Below are positions 38,148-48,900 of a stretch of DNA of 64,000 nt, one piece after another; the first letter of the stretch is position 1, and each line of letters begins with the position of its first letter. Origin of the DNA: an uncultured Verrucomicrobiota bacterium (lineage in GTDB: Bacteria; Verrucomicrobiota; Verrucomicrobiia; Verrucomicrobiales; Verrucomicrobiaceae); contig CAINGK010000185.1 in the NCBI GenBank assembly GCA_903848465.1, positions 17,485 through 81,484 on the forward strand, given 5' to 3'. The translations under genes were made by a program, and so were the position numbers. The notes under the pieces were generated by a model. The model was given only the letters and a program-made list of their open reading frames with translations. It was not told where the DNA came from and ran no database searches.

Positions 38148-38510
38148 GGTGCTTGTTGGAATTTATCAGCGGCTTCTGCTGCGCGGTTGAAGGGATGCAG
38201 GATGTTGGTGGCCGATTCGACGAGCAGCAGCCAACCGATGGAAAACTTCGCATCGGTTTCAGAGGTGGTTTGCAATGACTGAACGACCGCATTCATCTCC
38301 AGGATGGTTTCCCATAACGATCCTTTGAACACGATTGTGGATGTCCGCTGGTGATGGTTCCATCACTTCAGACAACTCGAATATTTCTGAGATGACGTCG
38401 TGCTTGGTGGAAATTAGGCTATCACACAGCGCCGTAATTTGGGCATTCGCGCCCTCAGGCAGCGTGAGATTGGGCAACTCGGTCTGAATATAAACGGCGT
38501 TGCTCATCAT
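38144..38510 (-). pseudogene. Small hypothetical gene, apparently split by a +1 frameshift
   Basis: Two overlapping frames: MMSNAVYIQTELPNLTLPEGANAQITALCDS...PSPADIHN and IVFKGSLWETILEMNAVVQSLQTTSETDAKFSIGWLLLVESATNILHPFNRAAEAADKFQQAP; the second ends in an ATGA overlap with the ArdC-like start. Confidence 0.45.
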
Positions 38511-38655
38511 AATCCCCCAGGAAGATCACTTTGTGCCCTTCGGAGTGGCGGAAGCTTCCGCTGTGAGGCTGGTAGCCCAGTTTTTTGAGCAGGGCTGTGA
38601 GTTTGTCGTTCTGTCCGTGGATGTCGCCGATCAGGTCATAGGATTGTGGTTTCAT
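38508..38655 (-). pseudogene. Metallophosphoesterase N-terminal fragment
   Basis: MKPQSYDLIGDIHGQNDKLTALLKKLGYQPHSGSFRHSEGHKVIFLGDY matches the N-terminus of calcineurin-like phosphoesterases (GDIHG, GDY) then stops making sense at D..E. Confidence 0.75.
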
Positions 38656-38731
38656 TGCACCGCCATCATCGCCCGAAACATACGCATCGACCATGTGGCA
38701 AAATGGTGTATATATTACTTAAAAGTAAGTT

Positions 38732-39661
38732 ATGAGTGACGCCCTCCCACCTCTGAATGGTCTTTCCCTGGATCGTTTGCGCAACTTTCTGGCCTTTGCG
38801 GACAAAGGTTCTATCGCCAAAGCAGCCCCTGGCAGCCTCACTCGCCAAGCTCTCATCAGCAGGCAGATCGGGGAGTTGGAACAATACTTCGCCACCGAAC
38901 TCACCGTGCGACGCGGGAAAACTCTGGCGCTTTCCGAAGCTGGTGAAAATTTGGCGAATCTCGTGAGGTCGCAATTTCAGGACCTGGAGGAGTTTCAAAA
39001 GAAGCTGCGCGGCCAGTGCAGGACCTTCAGCATCGGGGCCGGCGCGAGCGTGCTGGAATGGTTGGTGGTGCCCTGCGTGTCCAAGATTCGGAGCCTGCTT
39101 GGCGACTCCGCCCTGCGGCTTTCCTCACAGCGCAGCAGAGAACTCGTGGAGAGCATTCGGGATGGGCAACTCGATTTTGTCATCGTCCGCGATGACGCCA
39201 TTTCGGAGGAATTGCGTCTCAAATCGAGTTTGCCGCTGTGCAAGCGCGTGTTGTTCACTCTGTGCGCTTCTCGCAAACTGCTTGGCCGCAAACCCACCAC
39301 TGCCCTCAGTGATCCTACTGAGTGGCAATCACTGCCCTTCGCGGCCAGTGGCGGGGGCGGTCAGTTGGATGCAACCTTTCGAGCGGCCATGACCGCCGCC
39401 GTGGGAGACTTTCATCCGGTGGTCGAGTGTGATTCGATGCTGCAGGTGCGCGAGTTGATCGTGCAGGGCGTCTGCGCGGGACTGCTGCCCTCCTTTGGAA
39501 CTCATGGGCTGGATGAGCACGATGTCGTGATGCGCGAGTTTGCTCCCATGAAGGACTTCGGGCGCTCTCTGGTCCTGCACTGGAATGAACGCCAGATGCG
39601 CCGGCGCGGGGTAGGGGAGTCTGTGATCAAGGGAATCGCCAAGGCGCTGGGGAAGTCCTGA
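38732..39661 (+). CDS. LysR family transcriptional regulator
   Basis: N-terminal winged HTH LDRLRNFLAFADKGSIAKAAPGSLTRQALISRQIGELEQYFATELTVRRGKTLALSEAGENL plus substrate-binding-like C-terminus. Confidence 0.85.
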   Translation: MSDALPPLNGLSLDRLRNFLAFADKGSIAKAAPGSLTRQALISRQIGELEQYFATELTVRRGKTLALSEAGENLANLVRSQFQDLEEFQKKLRGQCRTFSIGAGASVLEWLVVPCVSKIRSLLGDSALRLSSQRSRELVESIRDGQLDFVIVRDDAISEELRLKSSLPLCKRVLFTLCASRKLLGRKPTTALSDPTEWQSLPFAASGGGGQLDATFRAAMTAAVGDFHPVVECDSMLQVRELIVQGVCAGLLPSFGTHGLDEHDVVMREFAPMKDFGRSLVLHWNERQMRRRGVGESVIKGIAKALGKS

Positions 39662-39939
39662 ATTAAACGCCTGGGGTAGTTTGCAAAGCGGCGTGTCCAC
39701 GAAGAAGTTTTGCACGAATTGAACCCGGGTTCCAGAGATGGGCGGCGTTTTTGATCCTATTGGAGTGGTGGAACTGGGGAAGACTTTAACTGTGGCGATG
39801 TTCGTTTTTGCCCTTTCATAACCCGGTGCTGAGGCAGATTTGTGCGGTTGGCTTTCGAGGCCTGTGTGGCGGTAGTTTTTAAACTGAATGCTTGGCAACT
39901 CAGAGCTTTTTGGAATTAAATTCTGATATGATTGAAAAA

Positions 39940-42900
39940 ATGCGCTCCATCGCCTTAGGATTTGTCTGGCTAGCCTGTGCCACGCTACGATCGCAGGATT
40001 TATCGGCGACTCTTTCCAGCATCGCGTCGGGTGCAGGCGCGCCGAAGGTGGTGTCGAAGGCGCTGGTGCCGTGGCTGGATGAGGCGGGCTTTGACCGCCT
40101 GAAGGAGGCGCTGGATGCCACCGCGCAGGCAAAGAAGCGCGGTGCGCCAGAATGGATGGCTATGGCCTGCGTGGAGGAGCATTTGCAGCGCCCGACGCAG
40201 GCGCTGTCGGCGTGGAAAAAAGCCTGCGCCAACCCGCAGAACACCTCGGCGCTGATGCAATTGGGGATGGCGCATGCGCTGGCGCGGCTGCGGCAGTTTG
40301 ATGAGGCGGTGAAGGTGCTGGAGGAGATGGATGCGACCAAGGCAGACGCGCACAGCGTGCAGGAGGCCGTCTTGCTGCTGCACAGCCTGGCCTCCGAGGG
40401 CGGGCAGCGTTCAGACAGGCAGACACTGCCGCAGCGCATGGCGGAGAAAAGACCCGACGATGCGGAACTCAAGCTGCTGTTGGCACGACTGGCGATGGAA
40501 CGAGGTTCCTCACCGGAGACGATACGCAGCGCCAAAGAAGCCCTGAGCCAAGCGAAGGATGCGCCGGCCAAGCTGGCCTGGCTGCTGGTGGTACTCGACA
40601 ATGAATTGCAGCAGGGCAAAAATCTGGAGGCCACGAAGGAAGCGCTGCAAGGTCTGGCGGAGACCCCGCCGAATTCGGAGGACGAATGGCAACTGCTGGG
40701 GCGGCTGACCCGTGCGCTGCAGATGAGAAATCGCAACCCGACCAAGGCGAACATGCTCACCGAGGCGGAGGTGGCCGAGCAGTTTAAAGACCGGCCCGCC
40801 GTGGTGCGCCGCATGGCTGCCTCCCTGCGTGCGGCCGGTGCCACGCCCGCCGCGCAAAAAGTGCTCGGCCTGCTGAAGGAAGACGCTGCGGCAAAGAAGC
40901 TGATCACTGACTGGCAGGAGGAGGACGGGAGCGAACCACAACCGACCGAGCGCCAGCGCATGGCCGCTGTGAGCAAGGTCGCAGACGCCGAAAAAATAGC
41001 GGTAGTTCCAGCCTGGCAGGAGGAAGTGCAGAAACTGGACGGCGAAGCCCGCTTGAAAAAACTGCTCGAATTATGGAAGGCGGACCCACGGGATCAGGCG
41101 GCGGCCTTGCAACTGATCGATCACTTCCTCGCGAACTACAACAACAGAAGGGAGGCGGAGATGCAACAGGTGGTCATACAAACGCATTTTGCATGCGCGG
41201 ACAGCATCGCTCGGCAGACCTGGTGGCGACAGCTCGCCCGGAAGCGCTCACTCAGTGGTTATCAGGCGATGCAATGGTGTCAGTCCATGCGATGGGACAT
41301 GGGCGAAAAAGCCGACTGCTGGGAAGCGCTGGCACTCACTCAGCGGGATTCCTTCCTGTCGCCCTTGCGTGAGGCGGTACGCCTAGCGCCCGATAACGAA
41401 AGAACGAAAATGGATCTGGCCAGGACGCTTTGGCGCAATGGCTACTTGGCAGACTCACTGCGCCAGCTTGACGGGATGACGACCCCCCATGGGCAGGCGG
41501 CTGCGCGTTTGGAGATTGCAGTCATGGATCTGTTCAAGGGGCGGCCGCATGCGGCGACACGTACGATGTTTGAACTAGCGGGCCATGAAGCTCTGGGTGA
41601 AGACATGGCAACGACGCTGAGCGCCGGGCTGATGGCGTGGCGCGAGTGGGCGGATGCTGTAGATTTTTTGGCCTCACAACGACAGCGGTTTCCTGCAAAT
41701 TACCGACTGGCGGCTCTTCACGGACTGGCGCTGCAAGGCGCTGGTGAGCAAAACAAGGCGGGCGAGGTGTTCCTGAAGATGGGCGAATTTGTGCAGGAAA
41801 TCTCGCCGACGCCGGACGACGAATTTTATGAGGAAGTAGAACGAAGCATGCGAAGAGGTCCCCGAGCTTACGCCTCTGGGGATGGCCTGCTGGAATGGAT
41901 GCAACTGCAGGAGGCCGTCAGCAACATGCAGCAGGAAGCCCTGACGATGAAGCAATGGATCGCGCAGCAGCAGTACAGACTGGCCGGTTATTCCCGCCCC
42001 CTGCTGACACTGCAGACGGTATCCCAAGCCGCAGCCTGGGGCATGGCGCATCTGTTTGCCATGGTGGCCGAGCAGCCCGAAGCGGAGCGCCAGGCATGGG
42101 TGGAGAAGGCGCGCACGTCAAAACTGCCGATGCCGGAGCTGCTCGTGGCAGGCAAAATCATCCAGGAGAAAGACCAGCGTTCACGGCTGACACTTGACCC
42201 AGCATGGATCGAAAAACATCTGGATCTGCCCTGGGTCGGACCGCTCTGGCTGCAACAGGCCGCTACGCAACAACCGCCCAAATCCGTCGAGGTGGCGCTG
42301 GCATTGAAGGTGTCACGAGCCACTTTGGAAACCCATGTCTTCACCGCGCTGAGAGCGGCACTGCTGGCCTGGCGTGTCACGCCGCAGGACCCCGCCGTGC
42401 TTGATGCCGTGATGACGGCGTTGGCTCACGGCAAGCCGGAGGACGCAGCCGAGTTGATCGCTCAAACGAGATCTGACCTGGGACAGATCCCGTTGGAGGC
42501 ACGGCGCAAAGCGGCACCCCAGTTGATCGAGGTGCTAATTTCCCTATCGCAAAAAATCACTGACGATCCAGACCGCCATCGAGTACATCAGGAACTGATA
42601 CAGGGCGCACTGTGGCTGGGTGCATGGGAGGCAGCGGCGCAGCAGGCTGAAGCGGCGCTGGCCTCCAGACCAGCCTCACTGGCCGGAGACGCGGCGGATG
42701 CAACCCATTCCCTGAAAGCGCAGGCCGAGAGACGACTGACATATCCCACTGCCGTTCTGTCATGGCCGCCCCAGAATGGCAGTGAATTCTGGCCCTATTT
42801 TTCCATGGCTTCAAAGGACGGGGAAGAAGCTGTGATTATTAAGGCGGAGGAGAAAGCCGCATTCCTAGCTGCTGGATCGAAGATCCAGGACTGGCGCTTG

Positions 42901-45900
42901 AAATTGCAGTGGCATCTGCTTGGCGGCGACCAACCCGGTGCGAAAAAGGTGGTGTCAGCATGGCTTCAGGCGCAGCCGGTGAATCGTGACGCGGTGCTCA
43001 CAGCCGCCGGGCTGGCTGTAGCGGAGCAGGATCTGCCACGTGCGCTGGACCTTCTGCATGCACGAATGCAGGCGCAAAAGATACCCGAGGAACGGCTGGT
43101 GGCGCAGATCGACTACCTGCTGGCTGGCACTTATCATGGTGAACGCCCTTCCTTGCGTGAAAGCATGTCCCGGCGTGGAATCCAGACCACTGAGCAGCTC
43201 ACACCTCCTCCAGCGGCTCATCTCAAACGGCTGCGAAAAATCGCAGAAGACCTGCTCCCCCGGCTGCAAAAAATACCGCAGAGTTATCGCTCGCTGTGGG
43301 CGGCGATATACAAGGGACTGGGGCTACAGGCAGAAGCGGACACTCTGCGTGACAAGCCAAGACAGCAGCAAGAACCTCAAGCGGTACTCTGGAGCGGCAT
43401 GGACAGTGCGTATGTGAACCTCCTGGAACGCTCTATAGGCGAACGGGAGACCTCGGCATCCCCCAACGACATCTTATGGCTGCTTGAGCCCCAACAAGCC
43501 TCACCTACAGCACCGGCGGTGGAAGTGCTGGTGCGCTTTCTGCGGCACGAGGCGGACAAGCGGTTCTTCGGTTTGCAGGGAGACGATGGTCAGCTTGAAC
43601 AATGGCAGCGCATCATCCGGAAGAATGACCTAGCCAAGAGCGTGCTGGCGGCAGTCGATCCAGGCAAATCCCCCACCTGGCGGCGGCTGGCACAGGCGGT
43701 GCATGCGGCAGAGGCCTGCGAGGCCTGGGGGCAGGTGGTTGCCTGGGGTGCTGAGGCGCTCAAGCTGGATGCTGGCAGCCAAACCCTGAAGCTGGCCTTG
43801 GCCGCAGCACGGCTGCGGTCCAGCGGCGACCCCACAGCAATGGTAGAAGCATTCAAAGCACTGCCCCCCGCTGAAGCCTATCGCAACTTGAGCGCCCTGC
43901 TAAAAACGGCCCTGAAGACGGCGGACTTCGCTCAACGGCTGAAACTGGCCGAGGCGGTGGTGCGGCTGGCCGGGCAGCAACCAGCCATCATGTCACCCAC
44001 GGAGGAAGCCCGAGGTGAGGCGGTGACTGACACGTTTGCGCTGATTTCCGATGCCGTGAATGACCGTGAAGGGCGCAGCGTGGCCCCTGCGATCTACGGA
44101 GAATTAGCCCCTCGTCAGAATGCCAATCCCAAACAGCAGCCCTCGACCAACCCTGCCACCGCCGATCAACTGGAAACGCGAAAAAAACGGTTCGCAGAGT
44201 TATGCGACCTGTCCCTGAAACATCCAGAGTGGATGCGCGAGACGCTGCGCCGACTGGTCACACGCCATCTGGTGGACGGGCAGCCGGAAGCATCGGTGCT
44301 GGTGGAATACATCAAGCAGGGGCTGGCCGCACAGCCGCAGCAAAAGCAGTCTTACTTCAATGCGTTTGCAGGCTTGGGACTGAACCTCAAAGACGGGAGC
44401 ATGCGGCTCCGGCTGGCACGGCTGGCCTTGCAGCAGCTCGACACCATCTATGACGACCCCAAGCGCCAGATCCACCAGGACTCAGAGTCGAGCAATTTGG
44501 TTCAACTCATCGGCGGTGAGATTCTCGGAGCGAAGCATCCGCCTCTCTGGGCCTTGTGGGAATGCCCGCTGGACGCGATCACCGGCCAGTACCAGCACAC
44601 GCCGGAACAACTGGCGCTGAACAAAGAGCGCCGTGAACTGATGGATCAGTTGTGGCAGGCCTCGGAATCGCTGCCACAGTTGCGCCGGCAGTTGTTTCCC
44701 ACCTGGGCAGGATACCGGCTGCACTTCGTGGACAAGATGGATGAAGTGCTCGCGGTGGCGCGCACCCTGAACGATGCGCCCAATGCTCGCTCCCTGCTGC
44801 GTGATTTTGTGGACAAGGCGGTGCAGTCCTATGAAAACCCACACCATGTTCTTGCCGCAGAGCTGGTAGAGGCGCTGCTGCATGACCAGTCGTCCAATCT
44901 CAAGCCCGAGGAGATGGCGGAACCGGTCAGCCAAATCATCCGCGTCCTGACCCTGGGACGCAATAACCAGGCGGACCCGATGCCCCCGCTCTCCGCCACA
45001 CCCGAGGAGGCGGAAAAACTCCTCAGCCTGGACCTGCAGCAAAGACGGCGTGCCGTGCTCTCACGGCTCACGGAGCTGCTGGGCAAAGACTACGCCACCA
45101 CACCCGAATTGATTTTTGCCCAGTTTGAAGAGGCGCTGCGGCAGAACAAGGACGTGAAGAAAATCACACGGGACATCGTCAAACAGTCTGAACGCCAGCC
45201 GCAGCAGATGCGGCAGGCGCTGGTGGCGTTTATCCAAGCTGGCAATGGCAAGCATCTGAGCCGTGGCCAAACGAACGGCTACAGCGGCGGTGTCTGGCAG
45301 CTTGACCTGAGGCTACGCTGGTTCTCCGCCACGCTCGAACTGGGCAAACAGTTGATGAAAACCGATGCCAAGGAGGGTGAGTCCCGGTTCGAATGGCTGC
45401 AATACTGGATCATGGACCTGATCCAGCCCAACCTGCTGGCGGAGCCACCCGTGCCCCCGCCAAATGGGATGGAACCCGGGCATGGCGGAGTCTATGGCAG
45501 CACGGCGCTGCAATATGCCAAACAGCCGCTGCTCAAGAAACGTGACGAACTGCTCCTGACCGGCGTGGAGCTGGCGATGCAGCAGAGCGAACTCTGGTTG
45601 GATGAATTCCATGCCTATACGGCCCTCCAGATGGTACGCATGCCTCCTGGATCCCGGCAGATCATGGCCGTGCTGGACAAGCATTGTGCCAGCCGCCCGG
45701 AGCAGTATGTCACCGCCTTGAGGAAATGGACCGACAACGGTGCCTTCAAGTCCCTGGAGGCCCGACTGGCAGGCGCGGACATCATATTGAAGGCACTCGA
45801 TGCCTGGCCCAAGAACCAGGTGGCCGGTGATTTCCACCAGCCCATCGAAGATTGGCGGCGGGTGGTGCTGGGAGTTCACTGGTCGGGGAACGTACAGGAG

Positions 45901-48900
45901 GTCCCGCTGGTGCCGGACATGCCCTGGATGAGGGGCTACAATGCCTCATCGAATGACTGGGCGCTCAAACAACCGGGCGCGCGGGAGCGTCACGCGGCCT
46001 GGGTGCGTGTGGTGAACAAGGCGATGACGATTCAAGGCATGTCTGGTGCCGCCTTCAAAGATGCCGCTCAACTGCATGTGGCGAAAGAGCCGGAGAAAAT
46101 CATCGCGTCCGCCAGGAAATTCGCTCTCGAAGACTGGCACCGTGCCCAGTCCGATCTGGTGCAGCTCTTTGGCAACGAGGAAAGAAATGCCTCGATCGAA
46201 CGACGTGTGCAATGGGGCAAGCTGGTGATGAAACTGCTGCCGCTGGCTGCCGCCTTGGAGAAATATGCCCCGCAGGAATCCTACAAACCGACCTGGGTGG
46301 CGAACACGCTGAAGTACTTGCAGCAGTCGCCGTCGGACTCCTCAGGAGCCTTTCGGGCACCGCCACCCACGGTGGAAATTTTGGCTGAGCGGGAGACTTT
46401 GATCCAACAACTGGGAACCATGATCCTCGATGATCCAGGCATGGCGGTGGAAGGCTTGGTGAGTTTTGCCCACCAGCAGTTTGCCAAAGGAGCCACCCCT
46501 GAGGCAACGCTGGCGCTCGCCCGCAAAAGCATGAAGCATGATGCCGTGCAGTTGGGCCGGCAATTGAGTGAGTGGTGTTCCCAGGCGCTGACGCAAAAGG
46601 ATGTCACGAATGCTGAACGTCTCTGGTTCCTGCAGGTGCTGCTGCCGCTGGCGGAAGAATGGCCTCAGGAGACCTCCTCATGGCTGAATGGGGCGTCCTT
46701 GGTGATGAGTCAACTGGTGACCTCAGGCGTGACCACAGAATCGGTCAAACCGCTAGCGGACCGCCTTATGGACGCAGCCATGAAGCTGCCTCCCAACGGC
46801 CGAGTGCTGGTCAACTATGCTCGGTTGACTTGCTCCACGAAAGAAGGACAGCAGCAGCTCGCAGGGCGGCTGAACAAACTTCTAGCCACAGACCGCCAAC
46901 AGGCTGCCGCATGGATGAACGATTGGTGGAAGGCGGCTGGGCCAGGGGTGGCCATGCAGGTGGCGCAGCTCGCGCTGGACCTGCTGAAAGCCTGGCCGGC
47001 AGATGCTGATCCCAAGGAGCTGGAGTGGGGCGAAAGCTATGTGAAGACCTTTTCCGCGACTGCCAGAGCTCCCTACTTCAATGGAGGGTATCCCATGAAC
47101 AATGGCCAGAACCGGCGTATACCGCCCCCAGCCCCGAGTCTTGATGCCGACTTACGCCGTCTGCAACAAGAGGCTCTACAGGAACTGCGACGGCGCAAAG
47201 TGGACCAGCCCTGGATGCTGCCCCTGGAACTCCGCCTGGCAGGACACCCCACCCTGGAGCCCAAAACTCGCACCGATGGCCTGCGCACGTTTTTTGCCGG
47301 ACCAATGCTGACTCAAACGCTGGCCTACTGCACGGAAGTCACGGGCATTGACCTCGCCTTGGAAACAAGACGACACCCCACCGACATGGGCGGGCCGGTG
47401 TTCCCCGGCCAACAATTGCCGCCCCATGGTGATGCGAGTGAAATCCTGGATGTCACGCGCTGTCTGCTGACTGCTGCGCAGCAGGCTTGGCTGGGTGAAA
47501 CGGTGCTGAAACCCTTGCGGGAGAAATCCATCGAGCAACTCCCCCTTCTCATCAGCATGGCAGCCCGACGCAGCGAAGCCATGCGCCGCACGCCTTCCTC
47601 CTTCCACTTCGCTCCGCCGGGCGTGCTGGAGTCCCAGGGCACCGAGGCTCAGACGCTGCTGGATGCGTGGGATGCGATGACCGCCAAAGAGCCGAAGTCT
47701 GTCGTGACTCCCAAGGAACTGCCGCGTGAACTGCTGGCGCGTCTCAAGGCGGGGGAAAAGCCCGCTGTGCTGGTGGATGTCATCTGGAAGATGCTCTAAG
47801 AAGATCCTGCCGCTACCACGGCGGCGCTCAAGCTGTGGGCTCAAAGCTTGGATGACCACCAACAGCCGTTGCCGGTGTTTTTGGAAATGGGCCAGCTTGC
47901 CGCGCTGCTGGCGGAACGCTGGACAACGGCACAGCCTGTGCCCGAATGGCTGGTGGCGCTGATTCTGCGCTGGAATGAAGGTGCCTGGGCAGATCCCGCA
48001 GCCGCGAAAAGTGGCGCGCCAGCCCCAGGGGCCATGGCACGCGGTTTTCCACCCGGCTTTCCGCGCGGTGGTCCTCCCGGCTTCCGCGGCACACCACCGC
48101 GCACCCTACCGCCAGGGGAAATCGCCCAATATAAAATAGCGGAGAAACAGGTGAAGCCGCGTTTGGTCGCCGCGTTGCGCCGTTTTCCCGGCTGTACGGA
48201 TGTCGGCTTTTTTCAGGCGCTGGTGGCGGTGAATCAACTCGGCGAGGGCCTACCGCCGCAGGAACTCTCCCGTTTGGCACTGGCCCATCTTCAAGCCAGG
48301 CCGCACTCGATCCGGCGCATTATTCTGCCTTCCGCACCCGACAGCACCCCCGAGCGGTGGCAGGCCGCGCCGGTGTGGCAGGACGCGGTGGCCTTCCTCC
48401 TCGACCAAGCTCAGCAACGCGGGGAGCATGGTGAGCTGCCACAGGAGCAGAGCCAAATCATCCGCGCGGCGATCGAACCGGAAGCGAGAGGGTTTTATGA
48501 TGCCTTGGAAACGCTCGCCACTTGCACGGTGGCGGATTTTCCCAAGGCAGCAGCGGCGCTCGTGCTGGCCAACCCCGATTCACGGACGGCAAGCTGCGCG
48601 CTGTGGATACTTCGGTGTGCGGCGCATAAAAAGGCCCACATTCCAGCAGCGCTCTGGGTGGAAATCACGCGTATGAAGGAGAGTTTCAACGGTCGCAGCA
48701 ATCCAAACAACCAGCTTCCCATCGCACTCGCTTGGTTGCGTCAGCGAGCCAGCCAGAAAAAGAGCAACCCGCCGCAGGATGTTCGCGACCTGCTGCGCGT
48801 GTTGCTGGGCAGTGAGTACAGCCGGGAAAAAATGCAGGCTGCGCTGAAACACCCCTCGCGAATGACCTGGAGCGGCGCGTGGGAGGGCTGGCCGCTGGAA

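Noticed and set aside
39329-40132. 267-aa minus-strand ORF over the LysR 3' end
   Set aside because: Antisense to LysR and the giant gene start; Pro/Ser-rich and motif-free.
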